A DNA stretch of 64,000 nucleotides from Chondrilla cf. caribensis (GCA_964020155.1 OZ026565.1:1785001-1849000); one strand, 5' to 3'. Counted from the stretch's first letter, positions 12,501 through 28,548 are shown. Program-made: numbers and translations. Notes: a model not told the origin generated them from the sequence alone.

Positions 12501-12867
12501 CCTTGATAGTGCTCCCATACACTAGTATACAGTCAAACCTCTTTACAACATCACCCTTGGTAGTGCTCCCATACACTAGTATAATTTTATTATCGGATCG
12601 GCTAGATACATCGGCTAATGTTTGCTAGTAAGTATCGGCAAATTGGATTATCAGTAGAAAACCATATCGGTGCAACACTAATTATCATAACTACCGCAGT
12701 GCATGTGTGCATGTGTGCAGAATGTATGACATTGAACATAATCCTGGATCAGCATGTACATGTACACACATGCTTATGAAACCTTGCTATTCTATTTACA
12801 GATCAAGACCAGCCTTGAGCTAACTCATGGTAAAGAACATCCGCTATATAAGAAGACTTTTGTATAA
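1402..12867 (+). CDS. SMYD-A: SET and MYND domain lysine methyltransferase-like, 12 exons
   Basis: Proposed exons: 1402-1604, 2270-2327, 3188-3329, 5039-5228, 5952-6054, 6937-7038, 7933-8032, 9779-9883, 10734-10868, 11915-11993, 12077-12185, 12802-12867. All introns are GT-AG, phases match throughout, and the sum is 1392 nt (463 aa). The split SET N-part lies in exon 1. The MYND zinc finger spans exons 1-3 (CAFC about residue 57, then CSRC, HYC, EDC, WEVHKMEC). The SET core NHSCQPNC is at about 203-210, GEQLYISY at about 230-237 and the post-SET cysteines CFTCRCQRC at 256-264. A helical TPR-like C-terminus ends in LTHGKEHPLY, as in SMYD1-3. Length fits the family (430-490 aa). SMYD enzymes methylate lysines of histones and other proteins using S-adenosylmethionine. 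The start is the first ATG in a frame that otherwise opens only two codons earlier. Introns hold many MITEs. Substrate and exact subtype are unknown. Confidence 0.85.
1610..2200. repeat. Duplicated repeat fragments in SMYD-A intron 1
   Basis: Two copies of a module (ctatgagtgtgctttaaact... and ctatgagggtgctttaagct..., each followed by 'agtggca(t/c)gaaacattgga', 'ccccaggtgcc' and 'gttagggt') lie near 1618-1700 and 1770-1845. A second module, 'agatgttgaa(a/g)ggtgatgag' followed by 'tgacatcatgg', lies near 1711 and 2161. This looks like a nested or rearranged transposon bracketing the telomere-like tract. Confidence 0.55.
1956..2020. repeat. Interstitial telomere-like (CCCTAA)n tract
   Basis: About ten CCCTAA / CCTAAA / TCCTAA hexamers in a row, the complement of the animal telomere repeat TTAGGG, with variants typical of an old internal tract. 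A two-unit trace (ctaaccctaaccct) also occurs at 30056-30070 in satellite array 5. Confidence 0.85.
3483..3565. repeat. (TA)n microsatellite with tacg variants
   Basis: About 80 bp of TA dinucleotides interrupted by tacgtat and tgtat, in SMYD-A intron 3. Confidence 0.9.
3588..3672. repeat. Fragment of a dispersed repeat with internal palindromes
   Basis: It reads caaaagcaccgac, then ggtatatccccgatatacc, then 'ggggtatattt' and 'gatataccccgtttt'. A related copy with another core (gtacattcgcaatgtac, ggggtacattt, gatgtaccccagttttt) occurs at 51178-51257. Shared flank and symmetry, but a different palindrome core. Confidence 0.45.
4184..4320. repeat. 137-bp near-perfect hairpin MITE
   Basis: Arms of about 60 bp begin with gttataccccgcctttgctg and end with the reverse complement. 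Small mismatches and a short loop around tcaggcttcgtcctc break the symmetry. It is a typical foldback element in SMYD-A intron 3. Confidence 0.85.
5462..5740 (+). mobile_element. Helitron-like non-autonomous element, 3' end decayed
   Basis: Starts TCTTACTATAATTTACGGGG, then (tttg)n, 'ttcgcgaactcctcc', 'atcgacgtcaaactc' and 'ggcgtttcgttttgggcctt'. It is homologous throughout to the better copy at 43119-43367, which has a hairpin plus CTAG end. Here the terminal hairpin and CTAG are not recognisable. It lies in SMYD-A intron 4. Confidence 0.6.
6256..6765. mobile_element. 510-bp terminal-inverted-repeat element
   Basis: Terminal repeats are GTGCAAGCGAAAAGGGCCCT and its exact reverse complement at the right end. 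There is no coding potential. A diverged copy lies at 12876-13380. No clear target duplication was recognised. SMYD-A intron 5. Confidence 0.8.
7156..7335. mobile_element. MITE of the 'ACAGTGAAT...TTAATCC' family, copy 1
   Basis: A roughly 180-bp element with imperfect terminal inverted repeats (cacagtgtatacttgttaat / taataagaattcacagta) and the internal words 'ttttcaaagaatatggcgga', 'tggatattcattgatactt' and 'gtactggga'. Sister copies lie at 7491, 10993, 24145 and 40966, and a poor one near 39440. Confidence 0.75.
7491..7674. mobile_element. MITE of the 'ACAGTGAAT...TTAATCC' family, copy 2 (opposite orientation)
   Basis: Starts tacagtgaattgtcattaat and ends gcggtattcactgta. Internal words are the reverse complement of copy 1. 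Copies 1 and 2 thus form an inverted pair 150 bp apart in SMYD-A intron 6. Confidence 0.8.
8882..9091. mobile_element. MITE of the 'TACCGTATAGCGGGAAA' family, copy 1
   Basis: Terminal repeats tactgtatagcgggaaat and atttcccgctacacggta. The interior is rich in 'ttcgca' words. A sister element lies at 10318-10519. Confidence 0.8.
9171..9592. mobile_element. 422-bp terminal-inverted-repeat element rich in GTTAAC words
   Basis: The left end gtacggttcaaaaaaactga mirrors the right end (ccgtttggtttttttgattcgtac). Both sub-terminal regions consist of repeated 'accgttaac/gttaaccg' words. A 72-codon open frame inside has no recognisable similarity and is probably not coding. Confidence 0.7.
10318..10519. 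mobile_element. MITE of the 'TACCGTATAGCGGGAAA' family, copy 2
   Basis: Terminal repeats taccgtatagcgggaaa and tttcccgctatacggta are perfect over 16 or more bases. The interior contains several 'ttcgcgaa' palindromes. SMYD-A intron 8. Confidence 0.88.
10993..11156. mobile_element. MITE of the 'ACAGTGAAT...TTAATCC' family, copy 3
   Basis: Starts tacagtgaatactcattaat and ends gaaaattcattgta. It shares 'ttttcaaagaatatggtgga' and 'gtactgggaaattgtgg' with the other copies. SMYD-A intron 9. Confidence 0.75.
12283..12680. mobile_element. 398-bp hAT-like MITE with 8-bp target duplication
   Basis: Terminal repeats tagtgttgcactgata and tatcggtgcaacacta are flanked on both sides by ATTATCAT (12275-12282 and 12681-12688), the 8-bp duplication expected for hAT transposition. 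The interior has many 'atcggc' words and three tandem copies of a ~57-bp unit (cagtcagacctcttcacaac...) at 12418-12582. It sits in the last intron of SMYD-A. Confidence 0.9.
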
Positions 12868-12875
12868 TTGTGTCT

Positions 12876-13380
12876 GTGCAAGTGAAAAGGGTCCTCAGCC
12901 AATGTTGTCACGATGTTCGGAATTCATCAAAACAGCCGAATACTTTGAAATTTTCGAATTTTGTTTATTTATTTAACTTGCTTATCTGGTAATTAAATAA
13001 TAAAATCTGAAAGTGTCGTGTCAATACGAAGCATTGTTTTTGAGAACCAAGCATTTCGTCAAATTTTTACCATTTTGAATGATACAGATTATGCGGTTTC
13101 ATTCTTGAATGTGGATTCAATCTGTAACTATGTAATGAATTCATGTTGGTCAATATGATATGACATCCTCATTATAGTATGCATCCAGTGCCAAAAAATG
13201 GAAGTGAGCCTGTTATCTGTAATAATGTTGTGCAGAGCAACTCAAATAAAGACCAGTAGTGCACGAATACTCGCTCCTACGATCTGAATGATATATATAT
13301 AGTGTCACCGTCTGCAGTGGAATAGGCTATCGAACAATACCAAAAATGTACTTTTCAAAAAATCATTTAAGAACCCTTTA
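12876..13380. mobile_element. Second copy of the 6256-6765 element, decayed
   Basis: The left end gtgcaagtgaaaagggtcct and much of the interior ('atcaaaacagcc', 'gaaagtgtcgtgtcaatacg', 'gctcctacgatctgaatgat') match the element at 6256. The right end is worn (aagaaccctttag). It begins 9 bp downstream of the SMYD-A stop codon and so may contribute to that 3' UTR. Confidence 0.75.
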
Positions 13381-13384
13381 GGCT

Positions 13385-13794
13385 GGTTCACTCACAATTA
13401 TTATAATATGAGAAGTGTATAATAATTATTTATAAATAATAATAAATTTATGATGCATAATACTGCTACGATAATAATGGTACAGTTACAAGTAGCTTTA
13501 ATTTTATCTATTATAACTGTTATAGCACACAATCTATTGTCATAAATATCATTATTATTATAGTCTTCAGTGAAATTATAATAATATTCCTACAATGAGA
13601 ATAAAATACATCAACCGTGTGCTTATAGAGATATTATATTTTTGCTATAATAATTATGCATAATATTGTTTGTACTTTATTATTATCATATATTATATAA
13701 TATTATTTATTATAGTATATGTATCATGCATATAATATTATTATAATATTATGTCTATTCATAATTAATTTTGTGTCCATCCGATTTGTCCTGA
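13385..13794. other. Very AT-rich spacer, no gene seen
   Basis: Dominated by 'ataataat', 'tattatta' and 'ataatatt' runs. No coding frame and no recognisable repeat family. Confidence 0.6.
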
Positions 13795-14115
13795 GTCCCA
13801 AGGGGGGTCACTCACGCATATTGGAGTACGTAGGCGTGTCAAGCAAGCTCATTTTTTAGCCAGACCTACGTATATAGTAAATTGGGGACGTAAACTAAAA
13901 TTCAAAATAATAAATTTTTCATCTCATGCATGATTCCTATATAATACCATTTAAATGGGATCGATGGTGCTATATATGGGGCCAAATTAACTCATATTAT
14001 GTAGCACCACATCCATATTATGGTAGAGTATAGGAGAAATATATAATAATATTATTATTATTATAATAATTATATATATATAATGCTAAGCACCTTCTTA
14101 CATAGCTCATGAGGG
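13795..14115 (+). repeat. Satellite array 2 (about 1.5 units)
   Basis: Contains 'ggcgtgtcaagc', 'agacctacgta', 'ggggacgtaaact', 'agagtataggagaaata' and 'tgctaagcaccttcttacatagctcatgag', all landmarks of the ~186-bp unit. An AT stretch is inserted after gagaaatata. Confidence 0.75.
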
Positions 14116-14120
14116 AGGCG

Positions 14121-14164
14121 GTGGTGACAAGCACAAAAATGTCAATTTTTATGCTTGTCACCAC
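14121..14164. repeat. 44-bp palindrome GTGGTGACAAGC...GCTTGTCACCAC
   Basis: Arms gtggtgacaagcacaaaaat and its near-complement around 'tgtcaattttt'. An almost identical hairpin lies at 14919-14963 and a half copy (tttttatgcttgtcaccacg-like) at about 17190-17210. Each copy is followed by 'ctctcctgtgtgcacataatg'. Confidence 0.8.
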
Positions 14165-14194
14165 AAGCTCTCCTGTGTGCACATAATGATTATA

Positions 14195-14625
14195 CGATTC
14201 AGCTCTAATAATATACGATTCAGCTCTACCAACAACCTGCAACTGCCCCTGCCATCCACCAACTACGGAAGGAAGGCTTTTTCATTCAGTGGTCCCCTAA
14301 CATGGAACTCTCTTCCTGCTGACATCAAGGGGGCCTCTTCTCTGAGTTCCTTCATTAGAGCTGCTCGATCACAACTAACTCCCTAACAACCTAACTCATT
14401 TATGTAATTTATTTTAATCCTCATATTCTAATTGTAATCATTTCAAATTGAATTATAAGTTATACAGGATTATTATTACTATTACTATTATGTATTTATT
14501 CTTATTATTACTATTATTACTATGTATAGCATGTCTTTTTTGTATTTATTCACTGGGTGCCTTAATAGTAGTCCATTGGGCTAGTGGCCTCCCCAGTTAA
14601 AATAAGATATCCTATCCTATCCTAA
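14195..14625 (+). mobile_element. 3' fragment of a non-LTR retrotransposon
   Basis: Codes for the C-terminal tail of a reverse transcriptase of the CR1/L2/Jockey type. The frame ending at 14386 reads LPSTNYGRKAFSFSGPLTWN, then SLPADIKGASSLSSFIRAAR, then a stop; the motif 'YG.r.Fsy.gp.lWNsLP..ik...sl..Fk' is characteristic. About 240 bp of 3' UTR follow and end in the short tail repeat 'atcctatcctatcctaa'. The rest of the element is absent (5' truncation). It is inserted in satellite sequence. Confidence 0.75.
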
Positions 14626-14627
14626 TG

Positions 14628-15055
14628 CATCATAGATCTACTACGAATTCACGGACACACTCCTGGAACTAATATGGTCCTTTTGATAGCAAAAATGATA
14701 GTTTTTGTTGCTGATGAAAAATTCTCTCAAGTGTCCATATGGCACATAGCATTATACATTTGTATGTACATTTCAATATAAGTGTAATACGCCTTGTGGT
14801 GATCACTCAGGTGATTTGACACCACGTTACTGGTCACCAAGGGCTGTCCAGTGTCCGTGCCAAACTGACCAACACAATTTGGGATGCATACAAAATGTTC
14901 TGAGTGTGCTATAGGCCTCGTGGTGACAAGCACAAAAATGTCAATTTTTATGCTTGTCACCACGAACTCTCCTGTGTTCACATAATGCATCATAGATCGA
15001 ATACGAATGCACGGATACACTCCTGGAACTAATACGGTCCTTTTGATAACAAAAA
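14628..15055. repeat. Dispersed ~400-bp repeat, copy 1
   Basis: Begins tgcatcatagatctactacg, continues 'cggacacactcctgg', 'gtccttttgatagc', 'gtgtccatatggcac', 'gtggtgatcactcaggtgat' and 'aacacaatttgggatgcata', then runs into the 14919 palindrome and a second partial start at 14988. The same order recurs at 17229-17530. It lies between satellite units and may be an autonomous repeat or an extended satellite variant. Confidence 0.65.
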
Positions 15056-15059
15056 TGTA

Positions 15060-17145
15060 GATGCGGAGATGAAAATTGTTTCATAAGTTAGTATAGGTCC
15101 ACACCTAGGTTCTCATAAAGTATCATATTGACACGCCCCCTCTCCCATGAGCTACGCAAAAGGGTACTTAGCATTAATTGATCCTACATATAGGAGAGAA
15201 AATTCTAAGCACCTTTTTGCATAACTCATGGGAAAGGGAGCGTGTCAACTTAAGATTTTAAACATACCTAGCTGGGGACGTGAGCTAACTTCTGAAACAA
15301 TTCCCATCTCAATAGGTGGCTCGTAACCCCAGCTACATCGAAAGGTGCTCAATACTTTTTCAATGTATGGGAGAGTATAGGAGAGAAAACGCTAAGCACC
15401 TTTTTGCATAGCTCATGGGGGAGGGGGCGTGTCAACTTGATATTTTAGACAAATCTAGCTGGGGACGTGAACTAACGTCTGAAACAATTCCCATCTCAAT
15501 AGGTGACCCATAACCCCAGCTACATTGGAAGGTGCTTAAAATATTTTCAATGTATAGGAGAGAATAGGAGAGAAAATGCTAAGCATCTTTTTGCATAACT
15601 CATGGGAAAGGGGGCGTGTCAACTTAAGATTTTAAACATACCTAGCTGAGGATGTGAGCTAACTTCTGAAACAATTCCTATCTCAATAGGTGGCTCGTAA
15701 CCCCAGCTACATCGAAAGGTGCTCAATATTTTTTCAATGATGGGAGAGTATAGGAGAGAAAACGCTAAGCACCTTTTTGCATAGCTCATGGGGGAGGGGG
15801 CGTGTCAACTTGATATTTTAGACAAATCTAGCTGGGGATGTTAACTAACTTCTGAAACAATTTCCATCTCAATAGGTGACCCATAACCCCAGCTACATCA
15901 GAAGGTGCTTAATATATTTTCAATGTATGGGAGAGTATAGAGAAAATGCTAAGCACCTTTTTACATAGCTCATGGGGAAGGGGGCGTGTCAACTTGACAT
16001 TTTACACAGACATAGCTGGGGATGTGAGCTAACTTCTGAAACAATTCCTATCTCAATAGGTGGCTCATAACCCCAGCTACATTGGAAGGTGCTTAAAATA
16101 TTTTCAATGTATGGGAGAGTATAGGAGAGTAAACGCTAAGCACCTTTTTGCATAGCTCATGGGAGAGGAGGCGAGTCAACTTAATAATATAGACGGACCT
16201 AGCTGGGGAGGTGAGCTAACTTCTTAAACAATTCCCATCTCAATAGGTGACCCGTAACTCCAGTTACATTGGAAGGTGCTTAATATGTTTTCAATACATG
16301 GGAGATTATAGGAAAGAAAACAATAAGCACCTTTTTGCATAGCCCATGGGGGAGGGGGCATGTCAGCTTGATATTATAGGCAGACCTAACTGGGGACGTG
16401 AGTTAACTTCTGAAACAATTCCCATCTCAATAGATGACCTGTAACCCCAGCTACATTGGAAGGTGCTTAAAATAGTTTCAATATAGGTACGTATGCCTTC
16501 CCATACATTGAATAATATTAAGCACCTCCGGATGTAGTTAGGGTTAGGTGACCACCTACAGAGATGAAACTTGTTTCATACATTAGTAGGTCCACAGCCA
16601 GGTTCTCATAAAATATCTTGTTGATACGCCCCCTCTCCCATGAGCTACGCAAAAAGGTGCTTAGCATTATTTGATCCTATGCCTTCCCATACATTAAAAA
16701 ATCATTAAGCACCTCCGGATGTAGTTATGGTTAGGGACCATCTAAGGATATGGAAATTGTTTCATAAGTTAGTATAGGTCCACAGTTAGGTTCTCATAAA
16801 ATATCTCGTTGATACGTCCCCTCTCCCATGAGTTATGCAAAAAGGTGCTTATCATTAATTGATCGTATGCCTTCCCATACATTAAAAAATCATTAAGCAC
16901 CTCTGGATGTAGTTAGGGTTAGGTGAACACCTACAGAGATGAAACTTGTTTCATACATTAGTAGGTCCACAGCTAGGTTCTCATAACATATCTTGTTGAC
17001 ACGCCCCCTCTCCCATGAGGTACACAAAAGGTGCTTAGCATTATTTGATCCTATGCCTTCCCATACATTGAATAATATTAAGCACCTCCAAATGTAGTTA
17101 GGATCCCTCTCCCATGAGCTACGCAAAAAGGTGCTTCGCACCGTA
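15060..17145. repeat. Satellite array 3, ~186-bp units, with orientation switches
   Basis: Seven direct units run 15190-16490; the landmark 'ctaagca(c/t)ctttttgcata' recurs near 15206, 15392, 15579, 15764, 15949, 16135 and 16323 (about 186-bp period). They are flanked on the left by one inverted unit (15060-15180) and on the right by three or more inverted, shortened units (16490-17140: 'cccctctcccatgagctacg', 'ttaagcacctccggatgtag'). Each unit contains two dyads: aagcacctt/aaggtgctt and tagctgggg/ccccagcta. Confidence 0.9.
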
Positions 17146-17194
17146 CTCTTAAAATAAAATACAAGTTAAAAGTACAACACTGGATATTACTTTT

Positions 17195-17530
17195 ATGCTT
17201 GTCACCACGAGTTCTCCTGTGTGCACATAATGCATCATAGATCTAATACGAATGCACGGACACACTCCTGGACCTAATACAGTCCTTTTGATAACAAAAA
17301 AGATAGGTTTTGTTGATGATGAAAAAATCTCTCAGGTGTCCATATGACACATAGCATTATACTTTTGTATGTACATTTCAATGTAAGTGTAATACGCTTT
17401 GTGGTGATCACTCAGGTGATTTGACACCACGTTGCTGGTCACTAAAGGCTGCCCAGTGTCCGTGCCAAACTCACCAACACAATTTGGGATGCATACAAAC
17501 CGTCTTGAGTGTGCTATAGGCCTCCCGGGG
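17195..17530. repeat. Dispersed ~400-bp repeat, copy 2
   Basis: Matches 14628-14918 over its length with scattered substitutions, including 'gcacggacacactcctgg', 'tgatcactcaggtgatttga' and 'cacaatttgggatgcataca'. It runs directly into satellite array 4. Confidence 0.7.
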
Positions 17531-17534
17531 CGTG

Positions 17535-18620
17535 TCATTCTGATATTTTACCCAGATCTAACTGTGGATGTAAACTAACTTATGAAACAATTCCTATCTC
17601 CGTCTGTGACTCCTAATTCTATCCGCATTTAGAGGTGGTTTTATTTTTGATTCTATGGTTGAGTATAGGAGAAATAACGGTAAGCACCTTCTCACATAGT
17701 TCATGGGAGAGAGGGTGTGTTGTTCTGATACTTCACCCAGACCGAGCTAGTGACATAAACTAACTTATGCCCATCTCTGTATGTGGCCACTAACTCTAGA
17801 TCTGGCTACATTCGGAGGTGCTTAATAATTTTTTAATGCATGGTAGAGTATAGGAGGAATAACACTAAGCGCCTTGTTACATAGCTGATGGTAGAGGGGG
17901 TCCGTCATGCTTATATTTTCCTCAGACCTAGCTGCAGCTGGGGACAAGAACTAACATATGAAGCAATTCCAATCTCCATGATATGTGGCCCCTAACTCTA
18001 TCTACATTCGGAGGTGCTTAATAATAATTAATGCATGCATTCAATTTGGTAGATTATAAGGGTACTATCACTAAACACCTTCTTATATATCTCATAGGCG
18101 AAGGGGCATGTCATTCTAAAATTTTTACCAGACCTAGCGGGGGACATGAACTAACATATGAAACAATCTTTGATTCCGTAAGTGGCCCGTAACACTAACA
18201 GTTACTACATTCGAAGGTGCTTAATATTGTTTCAATGTATGGGTCCCAGAGTATACTATTAGGAGAAACAAGTAATTTGAGCAAATAATACGTAATTTGT
18301 AGGGCTCCCAATCTGAAGTTTAATTAGTTGGGCATCTCTTTCAGGCTAAGAAAACCTTCGCTGAAGTTATTATATTCATCAAAGCTGTTGCGCTCGAATT
18401 CTAGCAAAAGAAGAAAAAGGTCACCCGCTATATATATAGCTGGATATATTATGGGAGAGTATAGGAAACATAACACTCAGCACCTTCTTACATAGCTCAT
18501 AGGAGAGAGTGTGTGTCATTCTGATATTTTTACCCAGATCTAGCTGTGGTTGTAAACTAATGTTTGAAGCAATTCCTATCTCCGTACATACCCTCTTAAT
18601 CTGCCCTTCATATATCATTT
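17535..18620 (+). repeat. Satellite array 4, diverged ~185-bp units
   Basis: About five units with 'gagtataggagaaataac', 'taagcaccttctcacatag', 'agacctagc...ggggac' and 'acattcggaggtgcttaata'. A foreign piece at about 18300-18425 ('cttcgctgaagttattatat', 'gcgctcgaattctagc') resembles 5345-5400 in SMYD-A intron 4. Confidence 0.8.
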
Positions 18621-19144
18621 TATTTCAGATCGGCAGATGAAGGATCAGTATGCCAGGCCAGACCATAGAAACTCTATACCAAGTGGCAAAGAATATCTAA
18701 TATGGTCAGAGTATAATAATTATAGCTCTATATATATCATGCATACCCAATACTGAGGTATAAAATAAAATTTAATGTATATTATGTCATTATCCTGAAG
18801 TAGTGTTATATCTTAAGTAGATGTTCCATTGCTTCGAATTTTTCTGCAAATGATATTGATTCGTTCTCACAAAGTAGGTGATTCACAATCTATATCAAAA
18901 CAGACAGTGATGCTGACATCCATTTTTCAGACATTTGAGTCAGAATGATATCAGCCATCGGTGAAACAGCTAGGAGAGAATGCACAGACTATACAATTAC
19001 AGGAGGTTCTGCACAGGTTCTGGTTCTGTTCTTTTGTGTACAACTAGTACTGGTACAGTGATCCAACATGTACAGTACATAAATATGTATATATGTACGT
19101 ATGTATGTTATGGGGCATTATCTCTACCACCTCTCTACTTATAG
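18621..19144. other. Spacer before the orphan SMYD exon, no gene identified
   Basis: Mostly AT-rich with tatgtacgtatgta words. Two exon-like islands end in plausible splice signals (cag at 18648; cag|gttctg at 19016), but neither gives a protein clearly matching the SMYD exons, so I do not call them. Confidence 0.35.
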
Positions 19145-19231
19145 GTTCTGTCCAGTCTTCAGCTAACTCGTGGTTCAAGCCACTCCTTGTCACTCTCTAT
19201 TGATCTAATGAAACATTCGTCATCTTCATAA
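19145..19231 (+). pseudogene. Orphan SMYD terminal exon
   Basis: After an acceptor (ctacttatag) the phase-0 frame reads VLSSLQLTRGSSHSLSLSID, then LMKHSSSS and a TAA stop. The corresponding last exons are IKTSLELTHGKEHPLY in SMYD-A and VLANLNLTHGAQHTLT in SMYD-B, so the exon is intact at sequence level. No companion exons were recognised upstream, making it a leftover of a third copy. Alternatively it is an alternative last exon of SMYD-A, since exon 11 of SMYD-A also ends in phase 0. Confidence 0.55.
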
Positions 19232-19458
19232 TCACAACTTAGCATAGGACCTGAAATAGCTTTAATGGTAATAGCCGTTACTATTGCTTATTCCTTTAAT
19301 TGTGTATGTTTGTGTTCATATGTTGTGTGTCATTGTGTAGTTCATTCATGCATGTCATATACTTATGTACTCAATACTGAGTATAAGTACTTTATTGTGC
19401 AATGTGTATACATTTGTAGATATTCAATTACACTTTTCCTTTCAATATAATAGTGAGG

Positions 19459-19528
19459 TGGATAAGTTCAATGGAATTCTCTAGCCATAGAACTTTCTAT
19501 GTCTAGAGAATTCCATTGAACCTATCCA
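19459..19528. repeat. 70-bp palindrome upstream of SMYD-B
   Basis: The arms ggataagttcaatggaattc and gaattccattgaacctatcc extend to 25 bp with one mismatch around an 18-bp loop. It ends 136 bp before the SMYD-B start codon. Confidence 0.85.
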
Positions 19529-19663
19529 TAAGATGTCAACTACTCAAACAACCCTCTTTCCAAAAAATATTGAGGCGCTGCGTTTTGTGGTGCACAGGAC
19601 GAATACAGTGTGTTATAATATACAAGGAGTATAATGTCAATGTAACGGTATATTATTGTACTA

Positions 19664-25481
<5,818 letters not shown>

Positions 25482-25932
25482 CTCAGCACATTGATAACAG
25501 CATTTGTACTCTGCTGCATGAAATGATAGGTGTGCTTTTGCACATACATGCACATAGTATGTGCAAAAGTAGTAGTACTTATTTTTGGATACAAATATAA
25601 GATAGATGTTTATACAGTATGTACAGTTAGTTTATGGATGCACTACTACTGTGCCATCACTCCGGTCAACTGTATTATCTTTATATTTTTAGTGAATGGC
25701 ATCATTTGGTTATTTGAAATGAAGGGTGTAATATTGTGTTTATATGTATTATGTGAAAATAAAGTATTGAATATATATATGTACATGTACATGATTTTAA
25801 TATTAAACAATACGTACTTTGATGACATTATCTAATAACCTGTACATATATTATGAGGTTTACATAATAAAACTAATGTATTTGTGTGTAAATTTTCCAA
25901 TCTGGAGTGTAGTAATCATAATATAATGACAT

Positions 25933-26111
25933 TACAGTTGGACCTCTCTATTACAAACCTCTGAAATGTGGAAACCTCTATAATAAGGACACCATTCTGT
26001 GTCCCAGTGTAGTACTGTAGTGTATTAAATGACCTCTAAATTGAGGGAGCCTCTGTAATAAGGACTAAACTTAAGGTCCCAAAGTGTCCTTAATAAAGAG
26101 GTTCCACGGTA
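25933..26111. mobile_element. Tc1/mariner-pogo-type MITE
   Basis: Terminal repeats tacagttggacctctctatt and aataaagaggttccacggta. The family is the widespread CAGTGGAACCTC...GAGGTTCCACTG element, inserted at TA. A cleaner copy lies at 37620-37794. It is 450 bp downstream of SMYD-B. Confidence 0.8.
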
Positions 26112-26553
26112 TATAGTTCATACTCAATGAAACAGGATTTTCCTCCCGTGATGGAACTGAACATTTGTACGTATGTACTATATACTAAGTAGCAAGGTGT
26201 TCACAATCACGGGATAGCTCATAGGCCTCTATAAGCTAAACATAATTACATACATGCATTGCATACATGCAAGAGGGTATTAATTGCAAGCAAATGTCAT
26301 ATATACATGTATATACACATACATAAGTCATACAATATAATACTATACATTATTTATACAAAATATATGTGGTGGATAAAGCTACCAACTGGCGATGCTG
26401 AAGAAGTGCAAAACTATTTACAAATCGGATTTCACTCTCTATACAACTCTTTGTATTAGGGGGCTATACTATTCATGTCAGTGTGTGCGAGTGTTTGTGT
26501 CTGTGTGTACATACATGTGTATGGGTGTTGGTGTAGGTGTATAAGTATGTGCA

Positions 26554-26618
<65 letters not shown>

Positions 26619-27780
26619 ATGTGTGTGTGTGTGTGTGTTAGTATGTGCCTGTGTGTGGGTGTTTGAGTAAGTGTGTGAGTATGTGCATGTCTGTGTGTGT
26701 GCCAGTGTATATTATATTTGTGTGTATTCGTGTGTGCTAGTGTCTGTGTGTATGTGTACCCATGTGTGTTCGTGAGTGTATCATATGCAAACATTTCAAT
26801 CCAGTTCAAATGATTGATATATTCCAAGTTAATGAACAAAATTGATGATCAAAAGATGCTGAATGAATTTCGAGCTGCTAACTGTTACGTACCATTTGAA
26901 TGTACAAAGTCCTACTATGTGAACACTTATGCAATTCACACATTACACGTAAGTTCCTTTGCAAAGTCACTCTACTGATATCCCACTATATAGCTGGACA
27001 GATGACACTTGATTGTCTGCTCCCCAATCTAGGGTAGGATAGCAACCATAGCCCAAGGTATGCAGATGACAGGCTAGTATATACTTTCTGAATGTTCTGA
27101 CTGAAGGTACTATTTGCAAACCTCTATTTATACCCTTCACTACAACACTCAGTATGTTAATGATATTCATATCAACTCCTGAACTAAATCAATAAATACT
27201 ATTTAAATTTTGCTCCTTCAATTTTCTTCTTTTCTTCAAGTAGAAACAAAACGAATTACGATAACACGATTAAAATGACTCTTTCTTTCTCTATCAACCA
27301 TTTCACGTCTGTCACTCATCCTCAACTAACAACAACCATCTAGTACAGAGTCAAATCAGAATATTATATATACTTTGAGTAAAGTTAATGTATAAATTCT
27401 TATCATAATATATTTTGTGTATTGATACAAAAATATACAAAATTTCGAAAACTGTAGTAATATAGGCCACCCACTGAGATAATCTTAACTTAGAATTGCA
27501 TAATATAGACAGCTTTGATTAGTATTTCTTGTGCTATTATGTTGGTTTAGCTGTATGTTTGCTGTTTGTGTTGGTGGTATTGTAGTCTGTTTATTGCTGG
27601 CCGGCGCTGTTGTACATTTGTATGTTTATTGTTTGCATTGTTAGTTTCGTTAATGTGCTCTTGCTAATGCTGACGTGCATATGTATGTTTATTGTTTGTG
27701 TTGTTGGTATTGTTAACTCACATGTCTACTTTTTGTCAACTCCATACTGTTTGGTCTTAGGGCCATTGTGGCCTATATGA
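26112..27780. other. Intergenic stretch with microsatellite, no gene called
   Basis: Holds a compound (GT)n tract (about 26470-26770) and AT-rich DNA. One exon-like island at 26833-26949 (frame KIDDQKMLNEFRAANCYVPF then ECTKSYYVNTYAIHTLH, followed by a good gtaagt donor) could be a stray exon, but I cannot match it to a family or to other exons. The end (27540-27720) repeats 'gtatgtttattgtttg(c/t)(a/g)ttgtt' words. Confidence 0.4.
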
Positions 27781-27781
27781 C

Positions 27782-27825
<44 letters not shown>

Positions 27826-28206
27826 GTTCCGTGGTCACAGGGGAAGTATCTCGTTTGGGATGCAACCTGCGTGGACACATTTTGCCCTTCAAACCTCCAG
27901 CACTCTACCAAGGCTTCGGGTAGTGCAGCCTCAATTGCCGAGAAAGCCAAAAGTTTGAAATATGCCCACTTAGACCATGTGTACCAGTTTCAACCTATTG
28001 CAGTGGAGACCTGTGGTACCTTGGGTCCGGATTCACAACTATTTCTCAAAGAGCTGGGAAGAAGATTGAGAAGAGCGACTGGAGAGCCTAAATCCTACAG
28101 TTTCTTGTTGCAACGACTATCAGTTGCTATTCAGATAGGGAATGCCGCCTCCATAATGGGATCCATTCCCGTTTCCCTCGAGGTCTCTGGTGACTATTGT
28201 TTTTGA
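27782..28206 (+). mobile_element. Retrotransposon 3' coding fragment, copy 1
   Basis: After a (TAA)n run a 127-codon frame reads VPWSQGKYLVWDATCVDTF, then SIAEKAKSLKYAHL, FQPIAVETCGTLGPDS and FLLQRLSVAIQIGNAASIMG. I recognise this as the C-terminal region of reverse-transcriptase polyproteins common in marine invertebrate genomes (pattern 'lvWD.TC.DT ... f.PiavET.G..Gpds ... qRlsvaiqrGNaas.lG'). No reverse-transcriptase core is present, so it is a 5'-truncated, non-autonomous copy. Its exact clade is not assigned. Confidence 0.6.
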
Positions 28207-28439
28207 TTTCCTACTATTATTTTGGTCATTATTATAATATTTATTTTAATTGTTAATATGTGTGTTCTATTTAATTGTAAATATGTATGTGATATTTAAT
28301 TTATGTAACATGTATTTTATTTAATTGTAAATGTGTGTGTAATAATTATTTTAGTTATATCATTACTTATTTTTATATCACCACCACACATCACCACCAT
28401 TATATAATTATAATAACAATAATCAACATATTCATGCAG

Positions 28440-28507
28440 GATATAATAATAGACATAATAATAATAATAATATAATAATAATAGTAATAATAATAATAAT
28501 AATAATA

Positions 28508-28548
<41 letters not shown>

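Noticed and set aside
26833..26949. Possible isolated exon ending in a good gtaagt donor
   Set aside because: No partner exons or recognisable domain; kept only as a remark in the spacer entry.
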